DNA of 64,000 bases. Source: Streptomyces sp. Act143. Lineage in GTDB: Bacteria; Actinomycetota; Actinomycetes; Streptomycetales; Streptomycetaceae. The DNA lies in NCBI RefSeq assembly GCF_003143935.1, contig NZ_QFRX01000001.1:5457393-5521392 (forward strand), in the 5' to 3' direction. Under the pieces are notes generated by a model, which was not told the DNA's origin, made no database searches, and saw only the letters and a list, made by a program, of their open reading frames with translations. Both the position numbers and the translations under genes were made by a program. Shown here one piece after another: positions 44,782-53,986 of this stretch (positions are counted from its first letter, which is position 1; the number at the start of each line of letters is the position of its first letter).

Positions 44782-45081
44782 CTACGACTGGTAAGGCTGC
44801 TGCGCCTGCCCGTACCCCTGCCCCTGATGCCCGGCGTGGGGACCCGCCTGGGCCTGCGCCTGGAGCTGCTCGGCCTGCTCCTTGCCGATCTTCACCTCCG
44901 TACCGCAGAAGGTGCACTGCGTCGCGTACTTGGTGGAGATCGGAAACAGCGGAACGAAGAACAGCGTGAACTTCGTGACGCGCTTCCGAAGGGTGTGCGC
45001 GGCGGGATTACCGCAGCCACCGCAGACCAACGTGAGTATCGCGAGCTGGTAGAGGTAGCCCTTGGTACCAAAGATGATCAT
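44782..45081 (-). CDS. Zinc-ribbon domain protein
   Basis: 99 aa from ATG 45081. A hydrophobic N-terminus (LYQLAILTLVCGGCGNPAAH) supplies the first cysteine pair (CGGC) and CTFCGTEVKIG the second, so a zinc ribbon with a membrane-like middle (KFTLFFVPLFPISTKY) is likely. The C-terminus is a Gln/Gly/Ala/Tyr-rich tail. Known families of this kind have no fixed role. It stands alone. Confidence 0.85.
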   Translation of the reverse strand: MIIFGTKGYLYQLAILTLVCGGCGNPAAHTLRKRVTKFTLFFVPLFPISTKYATQCTFCGTEVKIGKEQAEQLQAQAQAGPHAGHQGQGYGQAQQPYQS

Positions 45082-45378
45082 CGAGAAGAGGTCCTTACGG
45101 AGTCGGTGCCTGTGTCCTGCGGCCTGTGTGGTGCGGCCTCTGCGGCCCCCGGTACCCGGCAACCGGCCACCGCGGCCTACGGCTCAGGCTACGGCCCACA
45201 TGAACGCCACCGGCAGACTCATCCGCCGCCGCAACGCACCGCAACCCGGTGTGCCCGCCAGAGCTGTCCGGAGTGTTGGCGGTTCGGTGGGCGGCCATGC
45301 GGCGGCCACCACGCCTACACAGGGCACCTGCGACCGACGAGGATCCCATCTCGCGGCGAAGCCACAGATACGCAGAAA

Positions 45379-45418
45379 CAGGTGAGGCACCTACGGAAAT
45401 CCGTAGGTGCCTCACCTG
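45379..45418 (-). terminator. Terminator of tRNA-Pro
   Basis: Perfect 19-base arms (CAGGTGAGGCACCTACGGA and its complement) with a two-base loop, 12 bases downstream of the tRNA on the minus strand, followed there by TTTCTGCG. Confidence 0.88.
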
Positions 45419-45430
45419 CTGTTACGGCTG

Positions 45431-45504
45431 TCGGGGTGGCGGGATTTGAACCCACGACCTCTTCGTCCCGAACGAAGCGCGCTGCCAAGCTGCGCTACAC
45501 CCCG
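45431..45504 (-). tRNA. tRNA-Pro (anticodon CGG)
   Basis: 74 bases: acceptor stem CGGGGTG/CACCCCG with discriminator A, D-arm, anticodon stem CTTCG/CGAAG around TTCGGGA (anticodon CGG), and T-loop GTTCAAATC. CCA is not encoded. Confidence 0.95.
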
Positions 45505-45546
45505 ATGTCGCTGCAGGTCCTGCTTGTCGCGGCGACGTCGTTTACT

Positions 45547-46341
45547 TTAGCCCACTGGTGGCTGGAGACGAAATCCGGTTTTGGCCCGGTGGTGGACGCG
45601 GTGCCGGATGGGGTTCGGGCGGACGTGGTCGAGGGCCACGAGGAGGACGGCCAGGGCGTAGAAGGAGAGGCCCAGGAGGAGGGCGTTGCCCAGGACGGTC
45701 TTGTAGCCGTGGAGGTCGACGTCCAGGAACGGGTAGAGGTAGCGGGCCGGGGTGCCGGGGAGGAGCAGCTCGCCGCGGGTGAAGGAGAAGGCCAGGTAGG
45801 CGAGGGGGTAGAGGAGCCAGGTCGCCGCCTGGCGTAGGCGGAGGCGGCCGGGGGCGGTCAGGAACAGCCAGTCCAGGGTCGCCGCGATCGGCAGGGCCGT
45901 GTGCAGGACGACGTTCGCGATCTTCGCCCAGCCCGTCGGCGCGGCAGCGTTCGTCATGGAGAACGGGGCCGTCGTCTCCGCCAGGAGCAGGTGGTACACC
46001 AGGCCGGTCAGCAGGACGTACAGCAGCGTCGCACCCGTCAGCGCGGCCGGCAGTGGGCGGCGCGCGGTCCAGGCCCTGCGGGCCGACGCCACGGAGACCA
46101 GTGCCAGCAGGACGGCGCTCTGGATCGTGAAGTAGCTCAGGACGCGGGCCGGGCTGCCCAGGAGTACGTCGATCGTCACCGCCGCGGTGGCCGTGAGGGC
46201 GACCAGCAGGCGGTACGTCGCGGCCAGCGGGCGGCGTACGGGGGCCACCACGGCCGTGGCGGGGACGGGGGAGGGCAGCAGCGCGGGCACGCCCGGGACC
46301 GCGGGCAGGTCCGGGATGTCTCTGGGTATGGGGGCGGTCAT
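45547..46341 (-). CDS. Pr6Pr family membrane protein
   Basis: 264 aa with six predicted helices after a Pro-rich start: YRLLVALTATAAVTIDVLL, YFTIQSAVLLALVSVASA, YVLLTGLVYHLLLAETTAP, VVLHTALPIAATLDWLFLTA, then WLLYPLAYLAFSFTRGELLL and a final helix. These motifs (DYLF-type helix) mark the Pr6Pr/FAR-17a-like family, which is of unknown role. Its 3' end lies 43 bases from the tRNA. Confidence 0.85.
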   Translation of the reverse strand: MTAPIPRDIPDLPAVPGVPALLPSPVPATAVVAPVRRPLAATYRLLVALTATAAVTIDVLLGSPARVLSYFTIQSAVLLALVSVASARRAWTARRPLPAALTGATLLYVLLTGLVYHLLLAETTAPFSMTNAAAPTGWAKIANVVLHTALPIAATLDWLFLTAPGRLRLRQAATWLLYPLAYLAFSFTRGELLLPGTPARYLYPFLDVDLHGYKTVLGNALLLGLSFYALAVLLVALDHVRPNPIRHRVHHRAKTGFRLQPPVG

Positions 46342-46465
46342 GCCCTCACGCTAAGCAGGGCTGACAAAAGGGGCGATACGGGCGGGCCGTGCGGGTTATC
46401 CCGGGTGCGTGGGCCCGGCTTGAACCGCGGCTCGCGCCTCGCGCGGGCCCCGCCCGAAGTACGCC

Positions 46466-46520
46466 CCCGCCCCAGCCCCTACTCCCGCCCCAGCCCCTAC
46501 TCCCCCCCCCGAACCCTTAC
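46466..46520. repeat. 18-bp C-rich tandem repeat reaching a gene's stop codon
   Basis: Three units start at 46466, 46484 and 46502 (CCCGCCCCAGCCCCTACT, twice, then a variant). The third contains the TAA of the metallophosphoesterase. Nothing else is in the 175-base gap 46342-46516. Confidence 0.7.
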
Positions 46521-47443
46521 TCCCGCCCCACCAACGTCAGCAACGTGGCCTCCGGCGGGCACGCGAACCGTACCGGCGTGTAGCGGTTGGTGCCGCAGCC
46601 CGCCGAGACGTGCAGGTACGACGTCCTGCCCTCCGCCGTGTGCGTCGACAGGCCTTTCACGCGGTCCGTGTCGATGTCGCAGTTGGTGACCAGGGCGCCG
46701 TAGAAGGGGATGCACAGCTGACCGCCGTGCGTGTGGCCGGCCAGGATCAGCGGGTAGGCGTCAGCCGCGAAGGCGTCCAGCACCCTCAGGTACGGCGCGT
46801 GCACCACGCCCATCGAGAAGTCCACCGAGGACGACGGACCGCCCGCCACCTCCGTGTACCGGTCCTTCTTGATGTGCGGGTCGTCCAGTCCCGTCAGCTC
46901 CACCGACACGCCCTCGACCTTCAGCGTGCCGCGCGTGTTCGTCAGGTTGAGCCAGCCCGCCGCGTCGAAACCGTCCCGCAGGTCCTCCCACGGGTTGTGG
47001 ACCACGCTGACCGCGGGCGGGTTGCCGTTCAGGCCGTGCCGGCCGCTCGCCTTCTCCAGGAGGTAGCGGGCGGGGTTGCGCAGGCTCGGGCCGTAGTAGT
47101 CGTTGGAGCCGAAGACGTATGCCCCCGGGAACTCCATCAACGGGCCCAGCGCGTCCAGGACTTCCGGCACGCCCTCGGTGTCCGACAGGTTGTCGCCCGT
47201 GTTGATCACGAAGTCCGGGCGCAGCCCCGCCAGCGACCGCAGCCAGCGCTGCTTCTTGCGCTGGCCGCCGACCATGTGGATGTCGGAGACCTGAAGCACG
47301 CGCAGGGGCCGCATGCCGGCGGGGAGGACGGGGACCGTCACCCGTCGGAGGCGGAAGGAGCGGGCCTCGAAACCCGCCGAGTACAGCAACCCGGCGGCGC
47401 CAACCGCCGCCATTCCCAGGGGAACTCCGTATCGCGCGCGCAT
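46517..47443 (-). CDS. Metallophosphoesterase
   Basis: 308 aa with one N-terminal hydrophobic helix (MAAVGAAGLLYSAGF) and the calcineurin-like metal motifs VSDIHMVGG, NTGDNLSD, GSNDYYGP and GHTHGGQLCIP. It hydrolyses phosphoesters; substrate unknown. In Streptomyces such proteins often follow the GatB/YqeY gene and penicillin-binding protein, as here (divergently). Membrane anchoring would put it at the envelope face. Confidence 0.92.
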   Translation of the reverse strand: MRARYGVPLGMAAVGAAGLLYSAGFEARSFRLRRVTVPVLPAGMRPLRVLQVSDIHMVGGQRKKQRWLRSLAGLRPDFVINTGDNLSDTEGVPEVLDALGPLMEFPGAYVFGSNDYYGPSLRNPARYLLEKASGRHGLNGNPPAVSVVHNPWEDLRDGFDAAGWLNLTNTRGTLKVEGVSVELTGLDDPHIKKDRYTEVAGGPSSSVDFSMGVVHAPYLRVLDAFAADAYPLILAGHTHGGQLCIPFYGALVTNCDIDTDRVKGLSTHTAEGRTSYLHVSAGCGTNRYTPVRFACPPEATLLTLVGRE

Positions 47444-47501
47444 GCCTCCATCGTGTCAGACCGCGAGCGCCTGCTTGACCAGCGTCCGTGGTCCGTCACG
47501 C

Positions 47502-47567
47502 GCGGTCCGCTGGATGTGCGGTCCGCTGGATGTGCGGTCCGCTGGATGTGGGGTCCGCCGGATGCGC
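47502..47567. repeat. 16-bp tandem repeat, three exact copies plus one variant
   Basis: GCGGTCCGCTGGATGT at 47502, 47518 and 47534; a degenerate copy at 47550 and more traces to about 47630. In the divergent promoter region of the metallophosphoesterase and GatB/YqeY genes. Confidence 0.85.
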
Positions 47568-47669
47568 GGTGCGCCCCGGTGCACGACCCGCTGGATGCGC
47601 GGTCCGTCAGACGCATGGTCCGTTAAATGCGCGGGCGTCCGTCGTCGTACACCTGCGAGAATCAGACCC

Positions 47670-48137
47670 ATGACCACCACGCTCAAGTCGAAGCTGCAGG
47701 AAGACCTCAACGCCGCGATCAAGGAGCGCGACGAGCTCCGCTCCTCGACGCTCCGGCTGACGCTCGCCGCGATCACCAAGGAGGAGGTCGCGGGCAAGGA
47801 GAAGCGCGAGCTCTCCGACGACGAGGTCCTCAAGGTGATCGCCAAGGAGGCGAAGAAGCGCCGCGAGGCCGCCGACGCCTTCGCTCAGGGTGGTCGCGCC
47901 GAGAGCGCCGAGCGGGAGAAGGCGGAGGGCGAGGTGCTCGCCGACTACCTGCCCAAGCAGCTGTCCGACGACGAGCTGAACGACATCGTCGCCCAGGCCG
48001 TCGAGGAGGCCAAGGCCGCCGGCGCCGAGGGGCCGCGGGCCATGGGCGCGGTCATGAAGATCGTGAACCCCAAGGTCGCCGGCCTGGCCGAGGGCGGCCG
48101 CGTCGCCGCCGCGGTGAAGAAGCTCCTCGCCGGCTGA
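47670..48137 (+). CDS. GatB/YqeY domain protein
   Basis: 155 aa, all helical: KLQEDLNAAIKERDELRSST, LRLTLAAITKEEVAG, then the YqeY end LPKQLSDDELNDIVAQAVEE and AEGGRVAAAVKKLLAG. It resembles the tRNA-binding end of amidotransferase subunit GatB, but free-standing. Its role is unproven; it may bind tRNA. The gene is convergent with the penicillin-binding protein. Confidence 0.92.
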   Translation: MTTTLKSKLQEDLNAAIKERDELRSSTLRLTLAAITKEEVAGKEKRELSDDEVLKVIAKEAKKRREAADAFAQGGRAESAEREKAEGEVLADYLPKQLSDDELNDIVAQAVEEAKAAGAEGPRAMGAVMKIVNPKVAGLAEGGRVAAAVKKLLAG

Positions 48138-48275
48138 GACACAGCACCCAACTGAGCGAGCCACACCGCCCGGCCAACCGCCGACCCCGGCCAACCGCCG
48201 ACCCCGGCTCACCGCCCGGCCCCGGCCGCCCGGCGACCCCGGCTCACCGCCCGACCCGCCGCCCGGCAAACGATC

Positions 48276-48331
48276 GGCCCCTTCGTCCTCGCACAGAGAC
48301 AGAGAGATCTCTCTACGAGGACGAAGGGGCC
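48276..48331. terminator. Bidirectional stem-loop between yqeY-like and pbp genes
   Basis: Arms GGCCCCTTCGTCCTCG and CGAGGACGAAGGGGCC (16 bases) around a loop holding its own palindrome AGAGAGATCTCTCT. A 12-bp direct repeat (GCCGCCTTGAA) follows at 48343-48378. The gap 48138-48403 otherwise has only short GC-rich repeats. Confidence 0.82.
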
Positions 48332-48403
48332 GTCGCCTTTAAGGCCGCCTTGAAGCCGCCTTGAAGCCGTCTTGAAGTCCCCTTGGACCGTCAGACCCCG
48401 GCG

Positions 48404-50680
48404 TCACCCATTGCGGCCCCCGTTCCCGTTGTTCCCCTGGAACAGGTTCTCCGGGATCGAGAACGTCGGCGTCGGGAAGCCGCCCCCGTCGGTGCCGCCG
48501 TTGTCCTGGCCGCCGTTGTTGCCGTTGCCGTCGCCGTTGTTGCCGTCGCCGTTGCCGTTCCCGTTGCCATTCCCGTTGCCGTTCCCGTCGCCGTCACCGC
48601 GGTCCGGGTTGTCCTCCGGGAGGCGGACGTAGTTGAACCCCGGGGCGTCCTTGCCGGCGAGGGCGCCGGTCATGGCGTCCTTCCAGATCGGGCCCGGGAC
48701 CTTGCCGCCGTAGACGAGGTCGTAGTACTGGCCGCCGATGTAGATGTTCCTCATCTCGACCGTCTGGGACGCGCTGCCCACCCAGACCGCGCCCGAGAGG
48801 TTCGGCGTGTAGCCGACGAACCAGGCGTTCTTGCGGGAGTCCGTCGTACCGGTCTTACCGGCGTTCTCACGGTCGGAGAGGCCCGCCGTCTGGCCGGTGC
48901 CGGAGTCGACCACGCCCTTGAGGAGCTGGTTGACGGTGTCGGCGGTGGTCTCGGACATGGCGCGCGAGCAGGTCGACTTGGGGACCTCCAGCGACTTCTG
49001 CTCCTGGCCGACCTTCTGGGTGATCGACTCGATGGCGACCGGCGTGCAGTACATGCCGCGGGCGGCGAAGGCGGCGTACGCGGTGGCCATCGTCAGCGGG
49101 GAGATGCCCTTGGAACCCAGGGCGATGGCCGGGACCTCGGGGAGCTTGTCGCCGTTGCCCTGGATGACCTGGAGCTTGTTGGTCATGTTGACCACGGGGC
49201 ACAGTCCGATGTCGGAGATCATCTGCACGAAGTAGGTGTTGACCGACAGCTCCATCGCCTTGCGCAGACGGTAGGGGCCCTTCTCCGACTCCGACTCGTT
49301 CTCCAGCTTCTCGCCGTTGGTGTTGACCCACGGCTTGCTGTCGCAGGTCTGCACCGGGCTCGGGTACTCCATCTGGTACGGCGACGAGTACTCCTGGTTG
49401 GCCGGCCGGCCCTCCTCCAGTGCGGCCGCCGCGACGAACGGCTTGAACGTCGAACCGGTCGGGAAGCCGAAGTTGGAGCCGCCCATGCTGTGGTTGACCG
49501 AGTAGTTGATCTCGGTCTCGTTCTTGCCGTAGCCGTAGGGCTTCGACTGGCCCATGCCGAGGATCTTGCCGGTGCCGGGCTCGACGAGGGTGGCCGCGGC
49601 GGCGACCTTGTCCGACTTGTTGACGTGTCCCTTGAGCGAGGCCTGGACCGATTCCTGCGCCTGCGGTTCGAGGGTGGTCTTGATCGTCAGACCGCCCTGG
49701 TTCCAGACCTTGGCACGCTGTTCCTTGGTCTTGCCGAAGACCGGGTCGCTCTTGAAGACGGCCTCGACGTACTGGCAGAAGAAGCTCGCGCCCTTCACGG
49801 CCGTGATGCAGCCGTTCTTGGGCTGGCTGACCTTCAGGCCCAGCTTCTCCTTCTGCGCCTTGGCGGCCTCGGCCCGCGAGATGTCGCCGACCTCGGCCAT
49901 GCGCTGGAGCACGACATTGCGCCGCTTGGTGGCCTCCGCCTCGTCGTTGACCGGGTCGTACCGGCTCGGCGACTGGACGATGCCGGCGAGCAGCGCGGAC
50001 TCGGCGAGGGTGAGGTCCTTGGCGGACTTGGAGAAGTAGCGCTGGGCGGCGGCCTCGACGCCGTAGGCCTGCTGGCCGAAGAACGTGATGTTCAGGTAGT
50101 TCTCGAGGATCTTCTTCTTGCCCAGCTCCTCCTCGACCTGGATCGCGTACTTCAGTTCGCGGATCTTGCGGCCGATGGTCTGCTGGGTGGCCTCGGCGAC
50201 CTTGGTCGGGTCGTCGCCGGCCTCCTCCACGAAGACGTTCTTCACGTACTGCTGGGTGAGGGTCGAGGCGCCCTGGGCCACCCCGCCGCTCTGGGCGTTC
50301 TGGTTGAGGGCGCGCAGCACGCCCTTGAGGTCCACCGCACCGTGCTGGTAGAAGCGCGAGTCCTCGATCGCGACGATCGCCTTCTGCATGTACGGCGAGA
50401 TGTCCTTGAGCTCGACCACCGTGCGGTCACGGGAGTAGACCGTGGCGATGGTGCCGCCCTTGGCGTCGAGGATCGTGGTGCGCTGGCTCAGCGGCGGCGT
50501 CTTCAGGTTGGCCGGGAGCTCGTCGAAGCTCTCCACCGATCCCTTGGCCGCGAGTCCGAGCGCGCCGAAGGCGGGCAGTGCGATGCCGGCCAGTACCGCG
50601 CCCGAGAGCACGCTGACACCGAGGAACTTCGCGGCCTGCTGGGTGGGGGAGAGACCGCCACCGGAGCGCTTCTTCGACAT
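48404..50680 (-). CDS. Class A penicillin-binding protein (transglycosylase/transpeptidase)
   Basis: 758 aa. An N-terminal helix (about 20-46) is followed by the GT51 domain with catalytic E in VAIEDSRFYQHGAVD (near 104) and QGASTLTQQYVKN, then the transpeptidase: SxxK in GSTFKP (near 409), SVN in ELSVNTYF, KTG in AGKTGTTDSRK (near 607). It builds and cross-links peptidoglycan. The C-terminus is a Gly/Asn/Asp repeat tail. It is divergent from wblA. Confidence 0.95.
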   Translation of the reverse strand: MSKKRSGGGLSPTQQAAKFLGVSVLSGAVLAGIALPAFGALGLAAKGSVESFDELPANLKTPPLSQRTTILDAKGGTIATVYSRDRTVVELKDISPYMQKAIVAIEDSRFYQHGAVDLKGVLRALNQNAQSGGVAQGASTLTQQYVKNVFVEEAGDDPTKVAEATQQTIGRKIRELKYAIQVEEELGKKKILENYLNITFFGQQAYGVEAAAQRYFSKSAKDLTLAESALLAGIVQSPSRYDPVNDEAEATKRRNVVLQRMAEVGDISRAEAAKAQKEKLGLKVSQPKNGCITAVKGASFFCQYVEAVFKSDPVFGKTKEQRAKVWNQGGLTIKTTLEPQAQESVQASLKGHVNKSDKVAAAATLVEPGTGKILGMGQSKPYGYGKNETEINYSVNHSMGGSNFGFPTGSTFKPFVAAAALEEGRPANQEYSSPYQMEYPSPVQTCDSKPWVNTNGEKLENESESEKGPYRLRKAMELSVNTYFVQMISDIGLCPVVNMTNKLQVIQGNGDKLPEVPAIALGSKGISPLTMATAYAAFAARGMYCTPVAIESITQKVGQEQKSLEVPKSTCSRAMSETTADTVNQLLKGVVDSGTGQTAGLSDRENAGKTGTTDSRKNAWFVGYTPNLSGAVWVGSASQTVEMRNIYIGGQYYDLVYGGKVPGPIWKDAMTGALAGKDAPGFNYVRLPEDNPDRGDGDGNGNGNGNGNGNGDGNNGDGNGNNGGQDNGGTDGGGFPTPTFSIPENLFQGNNGNGGRNG

Positions 50681-51154
50681 GGGGGCAGCCTAATCCGTAC
50701 TCATGAACGTTCGACGAAGACGGCAGGCCGTTTCGAGCGCATGGCACAGAGAGGGCCTACCTTCTCATTCGCCGGACACGCGCGCAGGCCTTGGCCTAAG
50801 CTGCTCTCAACTGTCACAGCAGTGCGGCCATGTATCAATACGTCCGGCGACCCCGAATCGTTCCGGAGGTTCCCCGACTTTCTGGTGGGGGCGTGTCCGA
50901 ATCCGCCTTGTGTGTCACCCGGTGCCCGTTGTGACTCAACAGAACTGTCCCGCTTTGCCGGGATGATCACGCATGTCGCGGGCTCACTCCCCCGGGTGAT
51001 CTGCCGCTTACGCATAGTCCGTTCGGGCCATTCAAGATTGGGCCCGAAGGGGGTGTTGCGCTGTGCCCACCTTCCGTAACGTCCTCAACTGGCGGCGGTG
51101 AATATGCCGCTGCCGCCGTGGGGGAGCCTCGATTCGGGAGAGGACGGCGCCGGT
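50681..51154 (+). promoter_or_regulatory. 474-base divergent region, pbp and wblA, long wblA leader
   Basis: No gene is seen. A GC-rich inverted repeat (GGCGGC ... GCCGCC, about 51091-51117) lies 40-60 bases before the wblA start. The left end near 50700 holds the pbp promoter. The length fits a heavily regulated developmental gene. Confidence 0.55.
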
Positions 51155-51493
51155 ATGGGCTGGGTAACCGACTGGAGTGCGCAGGCGGCCTGCCGCACTA
51201 CCGATCCGGATGAACTGTTTGTTCAAGGAGCAGCGCAGAACAGGGCCAAGGCGGTGTGCACCGGATGTCCGGTGCGGACCGAGTGCCTGGCCGATGCGCT
51301 CGACAACCGCGTCGAATTCGGCGTGTGGGGAGGCATGACGGAACGGGAACGCCGCGCACTGCTGCGCAGGCGGCCAACGGTCACTTCATGGCGCCGGCTT
51401 CTGGAGACCGCGCGCCTGGAGTACGAACGAGGGGTCGGCATCCTGCCCCTCGACGACGACGAGGTGTACGAGAACTACGCGGCGGTGGGCTGA
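51155..51493 (+). CDS. wblA: WhiB-like iron-sulfur regulator WblA
   Basis: 112 aa from ATG 51155 with AGAGGA upstream; an earlier ATG at 51104 is less likely, since the known WblA starts MGWVTDWSAQ. Four iron-sulfur cysteines C13, C35, C38 and C44 (CTGCPVRTEC), the GVWGG turn at 56-60 and the basic helix ERERRALLRRR are intact. It switches aerial development and antibiotic production in Streptomyces. It reads toward the ArsA gene on the other strand. Confidence 0.95.
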   Translation: MGWVTDWSAQAACRTTDPDELFVQGAAQNRAKAVCTGCPVRTECLADALDNRVEFGVWGGMTERERRALLRRRPTVTSWRRLLETARLEYERGVGILPLDDDEVYENYAAVG

Positions 51494-51554
51494 GCCCTTC
51501 GGTTCATCCCTCCGGTCCATCCCTCAGCGGCGGTGGGTTGAGCCCTTCTCCGGC

Positions 51555-52994
51555 TCATCCCTCCACGCTCTCGGGCAGCTCCGGCCGACCGGCCGCGAGC
51601 CGTGCCCCGATGTCTCGCAGCCCCGCGAGGTCATGGACGTCGCCGGGCAGCGCGGCCACCTCTGCCACCGCCACCTCGGGGTGGAGCGCGGTGAAGCGGT
51701 CGCGCGTGCGCTGCTCGCGGGAGAGCAGCTGCATACGCTCGGCGTGCAGCCTCAGCAGGCCTGCCGTGAGTTGTTCGACGGTCCGGTTCGAGGTGGGGGA
51801 GGCTTCGGCGGCAGCGGGGCCGGGCGCGGGGGATGGCGCCGGAGACTGTGAACTGCCGTCTGTGTCGGGAGAGTTACGAACTCCAGCTTTCCCGTCCTCC
51901 TGATCGACAATGCGGGACTCTTCAAGATTTTCCGCAGCGTCGTCATCCGCGGGGGCGAGGGTCTCCGCGACCGGCTCACCCACGAGCTCCAGCTCTTCCG
52001 CGGCGGCGAGTGCCCGCTCGGCCGACAGCCGGGCGGCGCCGCTGCCGTGGACCCGGTTGAGCACCAGCCCCGCGAGGGGCATGTCCTCGGCCGCGAGACG
52101 CTCCACGAAGTAGGCGGCCTCCCGCAGCGCGTCCCGCTCCGGCGCGGCCACCACCAGGAACGCCGTGCCGGGCGCCTGGAGCAGCTTGTACGTCGCGTCC
52201 GCGCGCGTGCGGAAGCCGCCGAAGGTCGTGTCCATCGCGGAGACGAACGTCTGGACGTCCTTGAGCAGCTGGCCCCCCAGCAGCTTGCCCAGGGTGCCCG
52301 TCATCATCGACATCCCCACGTTCAGGAACTTCATCCCCGCGCGGCCGCCCAGCTTGGCCGGGGCGGTGAGCAGCCGGATCAGCCGGCCGTCGAGGAAGGA
52401 CCCCAGCCGCTTGGGCGCGTCCAGGAAGTCCAGCGCGGACCGCGAGGGCGGGGTGTCGACGACGATCAGGTCCCACTCGTCCTTCGCCCGCAGCTGGCCC
52501 AGCTTCTCCATCGCCATGTACTCCTGCGTGCCCGCGAAGCCCGCCGAAAGCGACTGGTAGAAGGGGTTGTTGAGGATCGCCGAGGCCCGCTCGGGGTCCG
52601 CGTGCGCCTCGACGATCTCGTCGAAGGTGCGCTTCATGTCGAGCATCATCGCGTGCAGTTCGCCGCCCGCCCGCGGCCCGCCGTCACCCTCGGCCGAATC
52701 GCTGTGCGATGTCCCGGAGTGATCCTCGACGCCCTTCACGCGCCGCGGTGTGTTGTCCAGCGAGTCGATGCCCATGGACTGGGCGAGCCGGCGGGCCGGG
52801 TCGATGGTCAGCACGACCACCTTCCGGCCCCGCTCGGCGGCCCGCAGCCCCAGGGCCGCCGCGGTCGTGGTCTTGCCGACGCCGCCCGAGCCGCAGCACA
52901 CCACGATGCGGGTCGCGGGATCGTCGAGCAGGGGGTCGAGAGCGAGCACGCGCGCGGGGGAGAGGCGGTGCTGTCGCTCGGCGTCCGGGCTCAT
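51555..52994 (-). CDS. ArsA-like P-loop ATPase, second of pair
   Basis: 479 aa. Walker A CCGSGGVGKTTTAAALGL (from about 33), VLTIDPARRLAQSMGI, then DLIVVDTPPSRSALDFLDAP with the switch aspartate; an acidic, Pro/Ala-rich insert (SPAPSPAPGPAAAEASP) lies near 385-400. ArsA/Get3-like ATPases move cargo between proteins or drive export. No arsB is present. It starts within the stop of the upstream ATPase (ATGA). Confidence 0.9.
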   Translation of the reverse strand: MSPDAERQHRLSPARVLALDPLLDDPATRIVVCCGSGGVGKTTTAAALGLRAAERGRKVVVLTIDPARRLAQSMGIDSLDNTPRRVKGVEDHSGTSHSDSAEGDGGPRAGGELHAMMLDMKRTFDEIVEAHADPERASAILNNPFYQSLSAGFAGTQEYMAMEKLGQLRAKDEWDLIVVDTPPSRSALDFLDAPKRLGSFLDGRLIRLLTAPAKLGGRAGMKFLNVGMSMMTGTLGKLLGGQLLKDVQTFVSAMDTTFGGFRTRADATYKLLQAPGTAFLVVAAPERDALREAAYFVERLAAEDMPLAGLVLNRVHGSGAARLSAERALAAAEELELVGEPVAETLAPADDDAAENLEESRIVDQEDGKAGVRNSPDTDGSSQSPAPSPAPGPAAAEASPTSNRTVEQLTAGLLRLHAERMQLLSREQRTRDRFTALHPEVAVAEVAALPGDVHDLAGLRDIGARLAAGRPELPESVEG

Positions 52995-53986
52995 GACATC
53001 CCCTGCTTCCGCAGTTCCGTGGCCAGTTCGTACAACCCCGCCAGGTCCATTCCCTCGGCGAGCAGCGGCAGTTCGTGCAGCGGGAGGCGCAGTTCGCCGA
53101 GGACCGCGCGCTGTTCGTGCTCCAGCGTGTAGCGCTCGGCGTACTCCTCGGCCTGGGCCAGGAGCGGGTCCACCAGCCGCTCGGCATGCCCGCCGCGCCG
53201 CGCCCCGCCGAGCCCCGCGGCGGACAGCGACTGCGCGAAGGAGGAACGAGCCGTGCCGCGTACGAGTTCCAGCTCGGCCGCGTCCAACACCTCCGGGCGC
53301 ACCATGTTCACGATGACCCGGCCCACCGGCAGCCGTGCCGTCCGCAGCTCGGCGATGCCGTCCGCGGTCTCCTGGACCGGCATCTCCTCCAGCAGCGTCA
53401 CCAGGTGCACGGCCGTCTCCGGCGACTTCAGCACCCGCATCACGGCCTGCGCCTGATTGTGTATGGGCCCTATCTTGGCGAGCCCCGCGACCTCGTCGTT
53501 CACGTTCAGGAAGCGGGTGATGCGCCCCGTGGGCGGCGCGTCCATGACGACGTAGTCGTAGGCGAACCGCCCGGACTTCTCCTTGCGGCGCACCGCCTCG
53601 CAGGCCTTGCCGGTCAGGAGTACGTCCCTGAGGCCGGGCGCGATGGTGGTGGCGAAGTCGATCGCGCCGAGCTTCTTCAGGGCGCGGCCCGCGCCGCCGA
53701 GTTTGTAGAACATCTGGAGGTAGTCCAGAAGGGCCAGTTCGGGGTCGATGGCGAGGGCGTACACCTCCCCGCCGCCCGGAGCTACCGCGATCTTCCGTTC
53801 CTCATAGGGCAATGCCTCCGTCTCGAAGAGCTGTGCGATGCCCTGCCGGCCCTCGACCTCGACGAGAAGCGTGCGCTTCCCCTCGGTGGCCAGGGCCAGC
53901 GCGAGGGCTGCGGCCACCGTGGTCTTACCGGTTCCGCCCTTGCCGCTGACGACCTGAAGCCTGCTCACGTATTCGAGCGTAACCAT
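52991..53986 (-). CDS. ArsA-like P-loop ATPase, first of pair
   Basis: 331 aa. Walker A VVSGKGGTGKTTVAAALALA (about 13-32), LLVEVEGRQGIAQLFETEAL, and YDYVVMDAPPTGRITRFLNV. A start at GTG 53968 would remove six residues. The pair resembles the two-gene ArsA/Get3 set conserved near wblA in Streptomyces; two different chains may form a heterodimer. The function is not known. Confidence 0.92.
   Translation of the reverse strand: MVTLEYVSRLQVVSGKGGTGKTTVAAALALALATEGKRTLLVEVEGRQGIAQLFETEALPYEERKIAVAPGGGEVYALAIDPELALLDYLQMFYKLGGAGRALKKLGAIDFATTIAPGLRDVLLTGKACEAVRRKEKSGRFAYDYVVMDAPPTGRITRFLNVNDEVAGLAKIGPIHNQAQAVMRVLKSPETAVHLVTLLEEMPVQETADGIAELRTARLPVGRVIVNMVRPEVLDAAELELVRGTARSSFAQSLSAAGLGGARRGGHAERLVDPLLAQAEEYAERYTLEHEQRAVLGELRLPLHELPLLAEGMDLAGLYELATELRKQGMS

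Noticed and set aside
45082..45378. Possible genes between the zinc-ribbon gene and tRNA-Pro
   Set aside because: Short frames on both strands overlap each other with no ribosome site; only a promoter region and the tRNA terminator can be supported.
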